DNA of 64,000 nt, from the NCBI RefSeq assembly GCF_009796745.1, contig NZ_CP047024.1:310001-374000 (forward strand), written 5' to 3'. The notes under the pieces are model-generated. The model did not search any database. It was not told the DNA's origin and worked only from the letters and a program-made list of their open reading frames with translations. Position numbers and translations under genes: made by a program. Shown here one piece after another: positions 26,101 to 33,793 of the stretch; position 1 is the stretch's first letter; each line of letters starts with the position of its first letter. This stretch comes from Paraglaciecola sp. L1A13. GTDB taxonomy: Bacteria > Pseudomonadota > Gammaproteobacteria > Enterobacterales > Alteromonadaceae.

Positions 26101-27386
26101 TTTTCTTTAATTGCATCGGGCGTTTGATAATTGTCACAGTGTAATAGAAGTGAAGCGAGTGCTGTACGTTCTGCTGTTTCTGTTTGCTGAACAGTGTTTC
26201 CAGGTAAGTTTTCTGGCAGAGCTTCAAGCAAATTGCGATAAAATCTACGGTATTTTTTGAGCTCATCAACTATCTCACTCATTTCTCGATTAAATCCAGA
26301 ATTGATACTTGTCAGTAGTTGCTTTGCTTGCGTTTTTTTATAGCTCTGTTCGGTGGTTTTTTCCCCATAAGCGAACAACAGTGAAATAACCATTACAAAA
26401 AGAAGATAACTGCAGACCATTGTTAAGTAATAAAAGATATCTCCCACAGCTTGATTGTTGGATAACATAAACAGACGTGACATGACCCAAGCAAAGATCA
26501 AGAGCAGCAAAGTGATAGATAGCAAACTCAAATTCCAGCGCTGGCTTTGCTCTGCTTTAAGCATGGGTTTGGGCAGTACACCCAATACGTAAAGAGGTTT
26601 TGATATATCACCGATGAGTTTGTCTGTATTGCTCAGTTTGTAGGGATAAATGAAGATGCGGTACTCACCTGCTGTGAGTTGCAAATCTAAAAAATGATTG
26701 AAACCAGGTAGTTTTTGCCCTTCAACGGTGGAAGATTGCTGGTTGTCGGATGCAAGATCTTTCCAACTGAGATTTTGTTTTTCGGCAATAAGTCGACTTA
26801 TATGGTTAACGTTAATGATTGAAAGAGCCGATTGTTCGCCGCGACTCGCGATAACTTTATTAGATTGATTAACGAATAAATAGAGACTAAAGCCCGCTTT
26901 GGGGACGGGCAGAATGTCATTGCTGGCAACACTTGCGCAGGCGATGTACTTATTTACCTTCTTTTCTATTTCCGGTTCTTTGACATCGTCAATTCCTTTT
27001 GGCTTAACTAAAAAATTTTGCCCGTCGAATTGGTAATAAAACAGATTGGTTTGTGCGCCAGTTTCATCCGTTGGTTTACAGCTTTTGCTTTGCTGGCTTG
27101 TCAGCTTTGCACTTTTATAACTGGGCAGAATGGCCCGTATATTGGCTTCGCTTTCGCCCCATTCATACAAGCTAATTAATTGGGCGAGGTTATTATCTAG
27201 TTGTGAGGCGGCTTCAGACAACACTCGAAAATAATTGGTATTAGCAAAATTTTCTTGCTGCAGCCTGTATTGATAATAACCGAAGGCGACAATCGAAAAA
27301 ATGCCAATCAAAGCAAGTAACCAAATACGTAAAAATTTTGGTTTACGGGGGAGGGTAGAATTGTTTTCCATTTGATTTTTGGCCAT
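23172..27386 (-). CDS. Very large polytopic membrane protein with Cache-like sensor region, unknown function
   Basis: 1404 residues. One N-terminal helix (about 21-40) is followed by a periplasmic region (about 41-282) and two helices (about 283-338). A second large external region (about 340-705) resembles Cache sensors: RDSGQVLFHLDEDRTLVENL and FYHGVAGTFSYQKMPIEQWALVIF. Four more helices (about 712-843), another external stretch with EETEETEE, and a helix (about 975-994) follow. A cytoplasmic domain (about 1000-1340) ends in a winged-helix-like segment (EKLALFYLAQNKRVNPANLQ), then two final helices. The winged-helix part is reminiscent of proteins with a STAND or AAA core, but no Walker A is visible. 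It lacks kinase, GGDEF, EAL and MCP motifs. It stands alone, divergent from the MBL gene. I do not recognise the family. Confidence 0.7.
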   Translation of the reverse strand: MAKNQMENNSTLPRKPKFLRIWLLALIGIFSIVAFGYYQYRLQQENFANTNYFRVLSEAASQLDNNLAQLISLYEWGESEANIRAILPSYKSAKLTSQQSKSCKPTDETGAQTNLFYYQFDGQNFLVKPKGIDDVKEPEIEKKVNKYIACASVASNDILPVPKAGFSLYLFVNQSNKVIASRGEQSALSIINVNHISRLIAEKQNLSWKDLASDNQQSSTVEGQKLPGFNHFLDLQLTAGEYRIFIYPYKLSNTDKLIGDISKPLYVLGVLPKPMLKAEQSQRWNLSLLSITLLLLIFAWVMSRLFMLSNNQAVGDIFYYLTMVCSYLLFVMVISLLFAYGEKTTEQSYKKTQAKQLLTSINSGFNREMSEIVDELKKYRRFYRNLLEALPENLPGNTVQQTETAERTALASLLLHCDNYQTPDAIKEKTKWSYSTLTDVYQTVDRPTDCDLESVITNKKRLNQINFFAPGLQFIPSEKDDEKYAQWFNAEKGITQQTKILNIVLLDKDGSDTMPMFFFNENNKKPTSFQLAQRQYFRNVRDLKGWQAKFGDLSKSAGKQSPPDIKNFYIQRLLNLNNGTRGSTIGMPLYDDPQENGEGYVMVADITLPSLTMTEFNQPNKLLDMTYMVVDRDSGQVLFHLDEDRTLVENLFSFGQGSEKITHRIRAGLGKKGDWVEGFYHGVAGTFSYQKMPIEQWALVIFMPSDSLDIFMTNLFLLNSITMAVILLFISLCIVIMRHFFDTGLIKLKWSIPLVIERRKIMLFSSIYIASIYLGFWLDNALNRSNGIEPPYVYWLTVLAAVACLAWGYFEYQKYYRKSRQAQRQPINSKRGAFVLTICYIFTGALCTFYLQQVGMSSSLSLNWYYTQKLYPARLNQERQELHTSALNRYPNSISRFHVAPLSLMPISDEWEETLTSKATDTPYLQPKDVRHFGKLVNTSDMKSWVIRYLGFKEDKKQTGENEETEETEETEELKLARTADLNGYLFIMVVSFLILCFIWVRFNKLILAVRLFGPPEFLRHLNQIVNRPYKIDDYYPNKALVLDLNTVPTAGYNIALLLQQWQNKAKHLPVLFGNFFTLCPSLVEIAGQDNPFPNMKISLERSKEGIALTLWDIEMTLELPIQRKLLLRFINHLKSLEIAGHLASVTIISEFHSLQRLCLKDTLLNSQGQSAQQLEHGEYFSWAECLMDFSVLVPSDLKENLDLKFIQHEVDAFPMLEFLRSELNLPIANTWYKSFNLLRWIYLKDWQKTHKEWASINFILLKSEALYRFKWESCSAAEKLALFYLAQNKRVNPANLQMLEHLALNGLIKVKRGRVHIVNKSFAYFVQYAEDRETLHQLVAEGNLGRWQSYRLPVTLLIVMVIGTIALTSGNSLYMIVASAMGVLGTIGSLTNSANLIRSNLQK
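24468..24500. repeat. 9-bp tandem repeat inside the large membrane protein gene
   Basis: TTCTTCGGT repeats three full times plus TTCTTC (3.7 copies, exact). On the minus strand it encodes the EETEETEETEE linker. Since the unit is a multiple of three, copy-number change would alter linker length without shifting the frame. Confidence 0.85.
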
Positions 27387-27639
27387 ATCCCTAGCCTAAA
27401 TGTTCACACTTGTATGATTATTGACCAATATCATGAGAGTGCAAATAGAAGTGGTTGATTATTTTCCCGTAATTAAGTTGAGCGGCTAGATTAGGTTAAT
27501 AGTTACGGCTCTGGGGCGGCGTGTAGAAGTCACGATTTTTGCTATTCAAGGTTTTGATAGTTAATGATTCATCGTTGTGCGTGGTGGTTTAGATCAAAGT
27601 TGATTGTAATAGAGCGCTATAAAACGTGGAGTTCACCCA

Positions 27640-28689
27640 ATGACAATTGATTTTATTGATGTGCAAGCACCTGAAGCTGGTCAATGGCAGCAAGTATCAC
27701 CGGGTATTCTGTGGATACGCATGCCGTTGCCGTTTGAGCTGGATCATATCAACTTATATTTGATTGAAGATAATGACCCTGTCACCAATGAAAAAGGTTA
27801 CGCGCTTATCGATACCGGATTTGGGGTAAACAAAACGCAAGAGTTATGGGATAGCCTACTAAATCAATTAGATGTGCCTTTAACCAAAATAATCGTCACC
27901 CACATGCATCCTGATCACATAGGTATGGCTGGTTATTTAGTCGATAAATATCGTGCGCCATTGTATATGAGTCATTCTGAATACTTTGTTGGCAGAGCTA
28001 TGAGTGCAGGCAGCAGAGGTGCATCAGACTGGCAAGACGATGAATACCTTGTGCGCTGTGGTATGTCATCAGAGTACGTGGCAACCGCCAGTGAAAACCG
28101 CAAAACGAATAAAGGGGTAGGGCAAGTTATTCGGCCAATTCCTTTGCATCATGAACGTTTGCAAGAAGGCGATAATCTGACCATTGGTGGCCATCAGTGG
28201 CAGGTGTTGATTGGCAGAGGACACTCGCCAGAACATGTTTGCTTGTTTAACCCCACAACAAACGTATTGATATCAGGGGATCATGTGTTACCCATCATCA
28301 CCCCGAATATAGGGGTGTACAGTACCGAGCCAAATGCTAACTCTCTGAAAATGTACTTAGACACTTTACCGCAGTTTAAAAACCTTCCACAGAACGCGCT
28401 GGTATTACCCTCTCATAAACAACCATTTGTTGGGTTACATAAGCGGGTTGATGAATTGATTGAGCATCATCATGAGCATCTTGCCAACCTAAAATCGTTT
28501 TGCGCACAAGGTAAAACTATCAAAGAATGCTTACCTGTATTGTTTAAACGGGAGTTAAACGAACACAATATGTTCTTCGCCATTGCCGAAGCGCTTGCGC
28601 ACCTGAACTATCTGTATTTTGAGGATGAAGTAAGCCGAGATATCAACGAAGACGGGCACTATGTTTTTACTCTAGCCTGTGAGCATTGA
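27640..28689 (+). CDS. Metallo-beta-lactamase-fold hydrolase
   Basis: 349 residues without signal peptide. The MBL metal motif is THMHPDHIGMAG (about 86-97), followed by RGHSPEHVCLF and SGDHVLPIITPNIGV, which supply the third His, the bridging Asp and a further His. A C-terminal helical region (about 270-330, DELIEHHHEHLANLKSF) resembles the LACTB2/glyoxalase-II-like group. It is likely a cytosolic thioester or phosphoester hydrolase; the substrate cannot be read from sequence. It is divergent from the 1404-residue protein and convergent with the ZIP gene. Confidence 0.85.
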   Translation: MTIDFIDVQAPEAGQWQQVSPGILWIRMPLPFELDHINLYLIEDNDPVTNEKGYALIDTGFGVNKTQELWDSLLNQLDVPLTKIIVTHMHPDHIGMAGYLVDKYRAPLYMSHSEYFVGRAMSAGSRGASDWQDDEYLVRCGMSSEYVATASENRKTNKGVGQVIRPIPLHHERLQEGDNLTIGGHQWQVLIGRGHSPEHVCLFNPTTNVLISGDHVLPIITPNIGVYSTEPNANSLKMYLDTLPQFKNLPQNALVLPSHKQPFVGLHKRVDELIEHHHEHLANLKSFCAQGKTIKECLPVLFKRELNEHNMFFAIAEALAHLNYLYFEDEVSRDINEDGHYVFTLACEH

Positions 28690-28814
28690 CGGGATGAGTA
28701 AAAATGATAGCAAAAGGATAAGCGACTTTTATTTTTCGTTTCAATAGGCATGAATCTCACTATTTTTAGCGACGCCTTGTTCAACACTATCGCGGAATTT
28801 TGATAAAAATATCG

Positions 28815-29561
28815 TTAGGGTATCGCCAAGTACAAGAGAACGATACCGGATACAAACGCCGCTAAGGTCACCGCTCTATCTTTTACATTGTGAGTTGTAT
28901 CATTGTTTACTTTGGGGATTAAATCTGACGCACCGATGTAAATAAAATTACCTGCGGCAAAGGGAATAAGCCAAGAAACATCTATTTTAAAAGATAAAAA
29001 ATAAGCGATTAATCCACCCAGTAAAAACGTCAGCCCAGATAGAAAATTGAAAAACAATGCTGAACGATTGGACCAGCCACCATCAGCAAGTACAGCGAAA
29101 TCTCCTAACTCTTGTGGCACTTCATGTGCTGCGGCTGCGAGCCAACTGGCAATACCTAAACGGATATCGATTAAAAAGGTACCGGCTATTGCCATGCCAC
29201 CCAAAAAATTATGCAGCCCATCGCCAAATAAAATTAAGTAGGTCAAAGGTTCTTTGTGTCCATCTTGCTGACTGGGTATTTGATGGGTGTGACGCCAATG
29301 CAAAAATTGCTCAAGAATGAAAAAAGCAGTAAACCCACTGATAATTAATAATCCAATCTTCCCTATACTCAGATTAGCTTTAAGCGCAGCAGGGATCATA
29401 TGCAAAAATGCCCCTCCTAGAAGCGAACCCGCAGCGAAGGCAACCAAAGGTAATAGCAATTTTTTAAGGGTCGATGGCTTCAATAGCAGTGTTACACTAC
29501 CCACCAGTGCTATTGAGCTCATCAATAAACTGCTGACAATTATCCAAGCCAATGTCGTCAT
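28815..29561 (-). CDS. ZIP-family divalent metal transporter
   Basis: 248 residues with about eight membrane helices. Helix IV has GDGLHNFLGGMAIAG and helix V has AAHEVPQELGDFAVL, the paired ZIP metal-binding motifs (HN..., HExPxExGD). Helix II has GGAFLHMIPAA. ZIP proteins bring zinc, iron or manganese into the cytosol. A short loop (HTHQIPSQQDGHKE) is the usual His-containing segment between helices III and IV. It lies far from the zinc island and is divergent from the ferritin-like gene; a Fur-like site in the shared region hints at iron rather than zinc, but this is weak. Confidence 0.9.
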   Translation of the reverse strand: MTTLAWIIVSSLLMSSIALVGSVTLLLKPSTLKKLLLPLVAFAAGSLLGGAFLHMIPAALKANLSIGKIGLLIISGFTAFFILEQFLHWRHTHQIPSQQDGHKEPLTYLILFGDGLHNFLGGMAIAGTFLIDIRLGIASWLAAAAHEVPQELGDFAVLADGGWSNRSALFFNFLSGLTFLLGGLIAYFLSFKIDVSWLIPFAAGNFIYIGASDLIPKVNNDTTHNVKDRAVTLAAFVSGIVLLYLAIP

Positions 29562-29755
29562 TAAGCATGTCCCTTTTTATGTATCGCGCAATGCCATAAC
29601 TAAGTATGTCGACGGTATATTACGTCAGGTTGAAACGACATTATTTTGGTTTGTACGATGGCTTTTTTAGCGAGTTACCACCAATTAGCGTGGTATATTT
29701 TACTGATATCACCAGTCTAAGATATATTTTTTGGCAGACTTACTGTTTGTTGTAA

Positions 29756-29775
29756 AAAATTGATTATCATCAACA
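29756..29775. promoter_or_regulatory. Fur-box-like sequence between ZIP and ferritin-like genes
   Basis: AAAAATTGATTATCATCAAC. It contains TGATTATCATCA, which resembles the Fur half-sites GATAAT/ATTATC. It is 65-84 bp before the ferritin-like ORF and about 195 bp before ZIP. No second clear repeat. A weak match only. Confidence 0.35.
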
Positions 29776-29839
29776 TAATTTTTATCACTTAACTGATAAT
29801 TAGCGTTAATTACTATGCATATTTAATAAAGAGAACAAA

Positions 29840-30295
29840 ATGCGGTTTGAAAAAACACGAGATGCCATTAAACATGCAAAATCATTTCATATTCGGTTAG
29901 CTAAACTATATGAGTTTCTGGCAACTAACGAAAATCCACAAAAAGTAGAATTATTATTAAATTACCTCATTAAGCACGAAAATGACGCTGCCCAAGCATT
30001 AGGAAATTATGAGAAAGACTCGTCTACCGGCATTCTAGATACTTATCTTCAATTCGCTAATGACCAAAATATACTTAAGATCCCAGAGTTTGAAACGTTG
30101 CAAACCGATAAATCCATGGAATATATTGCTGAATTGGCAACGAGATTTAGCGATGAACTTATTGAGTTATATAGCCAAGTAGAGCAAGAAGTGGATGAAA
30201 TGCAGTTGAAAGAAATATTCACTAATTTAGTTGAGATGCAAAAACAAGAAAAACGAATATTATCAATGAATATTGACCGAATGATGGATATTTAA
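29840..30295 (+). CDS. Small four-helix (ferritin-like?) protein
   Basis: 151 residues, with no signal peptide and no Cys. Four amphipathic helices are predicted: about 6-28 (DAIKHAKSFHIRLAKLYEFL), 36-56 (LNYLIKHENDAAQAL), 88-116 (MEYIAELATRFSDELIELYS) and 119-146 (EMQLKEIFTNLVEMQKQEKRI). The layout and the E/H residues (YEFL, KHEND, VEMQKQE) suggest a ferritin-like or rubrerythrin-like bundle, but the canonical ExxH pairs are not clear, so the metal site may be absent. AAAGAGA lies just before the ATG. A possible Fur-like site upstream and the divergent ZIP transporter suggest a metal or stress role. Family not recognised with certainty. Confidence 0.55.
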   Translation: MRFEKTRDAIKHAKSFHIRLAKLYEFLATNENPQKVELLLNYLIKHENDAAQALGNYEKDSSTGILDTYLQFANDQNILKIPEFETLQTDKSMEYIAELATRFSDELIELYSQVEQEVDEMQLKEIFTNLVEMQKQEKRILSMNIDRMMDI

Positions 30296-30349
30296 GCCTT
30301 CAAGCGCGATGTGTAATCAATGAGGCCAATAATCATGTTAGTGCAGAAT

Positions 30350-31024
30350 TTAATCATTCATTTCTTGAATGGTTTTTATGATCAGGCTACCCAACTGCCG
30401 TGTGTTAAATAGGTTTCCGTTACTGTTTAGTAAACTGACATTCAGAATTTTAGCTAAGTTTCGTAATTTGGGTTTAACAGGGCTTATCTGTTCGCCGTTT
30501 AAGTCAATTTCAATTGTGCCTGTCTCAAGTTCACGGATAAGATAGCCCTGAAATGTAACTTCTTTAACAGACTTTATCTCAACTCTATTTTTAGGTCTGC
30601 CGCTTAATTTACTTAATGACAGCATTCGCTTAGTGTTTCTTTCATTGCCCAAAAGTTCAATCATCTCAGCGGTAGAGGTGTCTAATAACGTCTCTACCTG
30701 CATCTCGTCTGTATTAACACGAAGAATGATTACCCGGTCAACGAATTCAAGGGTGTTTGCATTAAACGTAACATGCCCCTTGTTTCCCATCATGGCCGTG
30801 GTCTTTACTGATATACGCTCGCCCTCAGCGCTAACTACGTCATAACCCCTTTGATTTACCTCGGTAGCCATTTGCCCGTTGGAAATTAGCGCCGCATATA
30901 ATTCCCCAATACGGCCGCAAAGGTGACGTAATTCAGTCGGTGGCACACCCCAACTTAATTCTCGCTCAAACCAGTTCATCGCTTCGCCAAGCGATTGGAT
31001 AATTTGCATTTGTGTTAAGGCCAT
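30350..31024 (-). CDS. DUF6998-like protein with PD-(D/E)XK nuclease features
   Basis: 224 residues, cytoplasmic. The N-terminal half contains GRIGELYAAL (E41), GYDVVSAEGERISVKTT (D62 and K74), spaced as E...D...xK of the PD-(D/E)XK nuclease fold. A basic stretch (RNTKRMLSLSKLSGRPKNR) follows. The C-terminal half (about 175-224, RNLAKILNVSLLNSNG, FNTRQLGSLIIKTIQ) looks like a small DNA-binding domain. Relatives are found in mobile or defence contexts. The gene is preceded by a 200-bp array of short repeats and decayed DNA leading to a tRNA gene, which suggests arrival on an integrated element. Family name recalled from memory; function not shown. Confidence 0.55.
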   Translation of the reverse strand: MALTQMQIIQSLGEAMNWFERELSWGVPPTELRHLCGRIGELYAALISNGQMATEVNQRGYDVVSAEGERISVKTTAMMGNKGHVTFNANTLEFVDRVIILRVNTDEMQVETLLDTSTAEMIELLGNERNTKRMLSLSKLSGRPKNRVEIKSVKEVTFQGYLIRELETGTIEIDLNGEQISPVKPKLRNLAKILNVSLLNSNGNLFNTRQLGSLIIKTIQEMND

Positions 31025-31041
31025 AACGCCAAGCTACAAAT

Positions 31042-31250
31042 GATGATTTACCATGAAAAACGATTATCACCCATGAAAAATGATTATATAAAGCATAATT
31101 TCGTGAATAATGATTACAAACTATATTATGACGGAAAATTTAAATCAATTGCGTGAAAAACCATTACAAGGCATTAAATATGATTATATTTACTGGCTCA
31201 GCGTGAATTTTGATTATTTATTAGTAAGCATTATGGTAGTCCATTACAAA
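31042..31250. repeat. Helically phased short repeats upstream of the DUF6998-like gene
   Basis: Units of the form (A/C)RTGAAAAATGATTAYA recur. GATTA cores are at 31062, 31082, 31112, 31182 and 31212, and CATTA variants at 31162 and 31242; a weaker GATGA at 31042. Spacings are 20, 20, 30, 50, 20, 30 and 30 bp, all multiples of 10. TGAA-type leaders sit 8 bp before most cores (31054, 31074, 31104, 31154, 31204). The array lies within 20-220 bp of the gene's ATG, where a cooperative DNA-binding regulator could act. Confidence 0.6.
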
Positions 31251-31802
31251 AAAAGGGTAATACAACGAATTACCTTGAGTGGGCTAAAAGATACTGTCAT
31301 CACTTAAAGCAGACGGATGAGATGTACCATAAATCTCAGCCAACTTGGGGCGAGATACATGGGTGATTATGGACGGCTACTGTGAATTCAAACTGACATA
31401 TTGATCTTCCCCTAACTCTGTAGACACTTTTTACTTAGTAACAGGCGGAGTGGAAATCACATATCCCTAGATTACCGGACGCACTTACGATTGGCCGAAT
31501 GAAACACTAACTAATTTGCCACCAAAAGAATATGAGCTGCTAAATTAGAAAAGCTTTATATAAAACTTATAGATAAAAGCGCTGGTTACAGTAGAGCAAC
31601 ACTTTATCGTGGCGGTACGATCGGGGGCAATCTTATCGTAGTGGATAAAGAAAGTGTTTATTACTCGCACTTTATTAATCTTTGCAGGATTTACTTATAG
31701 TCAAATGAGCACGTGTAAATTACGGTTCAGAGTGCATGTGGTCACAATCTGGTCACAGAGAATGAAGAGTTAGTGATTGATAACTTGATAGGCTTTTAGA
31801 AA
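31251..31802. other. Gene-free DNA flanking tRNA-Arg, with decayed coding traces
   Basis: 552 bp without an intact gene. Protein-like fragments occur in two plus-strand frames (see 31471-31700). GTGGTCACAATCTGGTCACAGAG at 31737-31760 holds a direct GGTCACA repeat. This side faces the tRNA 3' end, where integrases usually insert, so it may be an island scar. Confidence 0.5.
31471..31700 (+). pseudogene. Decayed coding remnant next to tRNA-Arg
   Basis: In one frame 31471-31547 reads ITGRTYDWPNETLTNLPPKE... to a TAG. In another frame 31536-31700 reads EKLYIKLIDKSAGYSRATLY and then RGGTIGGNLIVVDKESVYY to a TAG. The AGYSRATLYR stretch resembles a helix-turn-helix of resolvase or transposase type. 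No start codon or ribosome site fits either. Probably a frameshifted relic; the family cannot be named. Confidence 0.4.
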
Positions 31803-31879
31803 TGGTGCACCCGACGAGATTCGAACTCATGACCTTTGCCTCCGGAGGGCAACGCTCTATCCAGCTGAGCTACGGGTGC
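31803..31879 (-). tRNA. tRNA-Arg (anticodon CCG)
   Basis: 77 nt including an encoded CCA. Minus-strand sequence starts GCACCCGTAGCTCAGCTGGA and ends with TGCACCA; acceptor stem GCACCCG pairs with CGGGTGC. The anticodon stem-loop TTGCC-CTCCGGA-GGCAA gives CCG, reading CGG. The T-loop GTTCGAATC is canonical. Confidence 0.97.
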
Positions 31880-32265
31880 AATAATATATTTTACTTTCTT
31901 CGTTTTCATCCATGAAGCTTGGTTCCAACCAAATCATCGCGGTTTGTCGTTCTTCTTTCTCGACGTGACGTTCAACTACCTCTCGTCACTTCGCGACTAA
32001 TCATTAGCCAGCTAAGCTAAAAGCGCTTCATTTTGTGAGCGCTGATTCTAATGAAATACAGCGTTTTTTCCACTTTTATTTAGTTTTATTTTTGTCGATA
32101 TATGTTTAATGTCGAGTTTTCTGGTTTATCGAACCTAGGTTACAAAATGAAGTTGTCATATTGGCGTGATATTCCCTTCTAATCATAAATTAACAGAATA
32201 AATTGGTTATGTGATAACATAACGCTTTTAATGTGGGGCTTTATTTTAACTTTTTGGGCGAGATT
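31880..32265. other. Intergenic region between tRNA-Arg and phoX-like gene
   Basis: 386 bp. GCCAGCTAAGCTAAAAGCGC near 32010-32029 resembles the D-arm of a minus-strand tRNA, but no full cloverleaf can be drawn. An in-frame ATG at 32233 exists but lacks a ribosome site. Otherwise AT-rich promoter-like DNA. Confidence 0.5.
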
Positions 32266-33633
32266 ATGATTTCTAGAAGACAGTTTACTTTGGGCGCAAG
32301 TGCGTTAGCGTTTGGTGGTCTTACGGCGAGTTATTTTGGCAAAGTAAATGCAGCTTCTTTAGCTAAAAATACTCATGGGTTTGGTCCTCTTGTCGCCGAT
32401 CCTCAGAATATTTTGGATTTGCCCGATGGGTTTGATTATCAGGTTATTTCACAATTGGGTGATGAAATGGCGGATGGTCTTACCGTACCAGATAGAGCTG
32501 ATGGCATGGGTTGTTTCGCGTTAGACGAGGAGCGTGTTGTGCTTATTCGTAATCATGAGTTGCACCCAAGGGACTTAATCAAGGCTGAGTCGAGTATTAA
32601 ACAACATAAGAGTCAGTTAGCTTACGACCAAAACAGTGATGGTGTGGCCTTACCTGGGGGAACCAGTAAGATGGTTTACAACCTGAAAACCCAAACGTTG
32701 GAAGAGCAGTTTTTGACCTTAGTTGGCACAGTGCGAAATTGTGCCGGTGGCGTGACGCCGTGGAATAGTTGGTTGACCTGTGAAGAGTCGGTACTTAAAG
32801 CGGGTACTGGTGTATCGAAATCCCATGGTTATATTTTTGAAGTGCCAGCCTCTGCTCAAGGGTTAATCAAACCACAACCCTTAACCGCCATGGGGCGCTT
32901 TAATCATGAAGCGGCAGCGGTAGACCCACGAACGGGGATTGTGTACTTAACGGAAGACCGTGGCGACAGCTTGTTTTATCGCTTCATTCCTCATCAACCA
33001 GGGAAATTAGCCCTAGGCGGTCAACTACAGGCCTTAGTGATTAAAGGCACTAAAGGTTATGACACACGTAATTGGGTAGCGGATCACATGCCGGTACAAG
33101 AGTGGGTGGATGCCCAGTGGATAAACCTAGATAGCCCTGAAAGCCCTGAAGATGACCTGCGTGATCGCGGTTTTAAAGACGGGGCAGCATTATTCGCTCG
33201 GGGTGAGGGGATCCATTGGGGTGACAATGAATTGTATTTTTGTTGTACCAATGGCGGTGCAAAGCAACTCGGGCAAATTATGCGCTATAAGCCGTCTTCT
33301 TTTGAAGGGCAACCAGAAGAAGCGAGTTCATCTGGAAAGCTACAATTGTTTTTACAAAGTGAAGATGAATCCCTGTACAACTTTGGTGATAACTTAACGG
33401 TTACGCCTTACGGTCATCTTTTAGTGTGTGAAGACCAGTACACCGACGTGGTTAATAATCATTTGCGCGGAGTTACCCCGCAAGGTGAAGCTTATAATTT
33501 TGCGCGTTTGAATATGCAAACGGAATTGGCTGGTGCATGTTTCTCACCAGATGGCTCAGTCTTATTCGTGAACCTCTATTCACCGACTAGAACCCTAGCC
33601 ATAAGGGGACCATGGGATACGTTTGCTGGTTAA
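32266..33633 (+). CDS. PhoX-family (DUF839) alkaline phosphatase-like protein, Tat-exported
   Basis: 455 residues from the ATG at 32266. This start places the Tat motif SRRQFTLGA right at the N-terminus, followed by a hydrophobic stretch (ALAFGGLTASYFG). An upstream in-frame ATG (32233) would add 11 unlikely residues. The body shows PhoX-type segments: VLIRNHELHPRD, CAGGVTPWNSWLTCEE, GRFNHEAAAVDPRTGIVYLTEDR, and CEDQYTDV. PhoX enzymes are periplasmic calcium/iron phosphomonoesterases induced by phosphate starvation. It stands alone; no clear Pho box was identified. The subfamily with this size may have other substrates. Confidence 0.85.
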   Translation: MISRRQFTLGASALAFGGLTASYFGKVNAASLAKNTHGFGPLVADPQNILDLPDGFDYQVISQLGDEMADGLTVPDRADGMGCFALDEERVVLIRNHELHPRDLIKAESSIKQHKSQLAYDQNSDGVALPGGTSKMVYNLKTQTLEEQFLTLVGTVRNCAGGVTPWNSWLTCEESVLKAGTGVSKSHGYIFEVPASAQGLIKPQPLTAMGRFNHEAAAVDPRTGIVYLTEDRGDSLFYRFIPHQPGKLALGGQLQALVIKGTKGYDTRNWVADHMPVQEWVDAQWINLDSPESPEDDLRDRGFKDGAALFARGEGIHWGDNELYFCCTNGGAKQLGQIMRYKPSSFEGQPEEASSSGKLQLFLQSEDESLYNFGDNLTVTPYGHLLVCEDQYTDVVNNHLRGVTPQGEAYNFARLNMQTELAGACFSPDGSVLFVNLYSPTRTLAIRGPWDTFAG

Positions 33634-33678
33634 TGTTATGTAAAGACTGGTAATTCAGCTAATAAACAAACAATAAAA

Positions 33679-33721
33679 AGCCTGCATGAAACCAAAGGGG
33701 ACACAGTGTTTCATGCAGGCT
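33679..33721 (-). terminator. Long hairpin terminator after the AGE epimerase gene
   Basis: AGCCTGCATGAAAC (33679-33692) pairs perfectly with GTTTCATGCAGGCT (33708-33721). On the minus strand a T-run (complement of 33674-33679) follows. It lies 73 bp past the AGE gene stop and may also stop phoX transcripts from the other side. Confidence 0.75.
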
Positions 33722-33793
33722 AGTACTACCCGTTTACAGCGTTTGCTTTACTGATAGCGTTTACAAGGGATTACAGCAAGCGCTTGGGCTAAC

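Noticed and set aside
27590..27612. FNR-like site before the MBL gene
   Set aside because: TTTAGATCAAAG matches one half well, but the other half (GTGGT) is poor.
31042..31250. Possible CRISPR array
   Set aside because: Units are only about 15 bp, vary in sequence and spacing (20-50 bp), and no cas gene is nearby; helical phasing fits protein binding better.
31110..31307. 65-residue plus-strand ORF inside the repeat array
   Set aside because: No ribosome site, composition follows the AT-rich repeats, and it overlaps likely regulatory DNA.
31990..32040. Second tRNA-like gene next to tRNA-Arg
   Set aside because: Only a D-arm-like stretch (GCCAGCTAAGCTAA) is seen; acceptor and anticodon stems cannot be paired.
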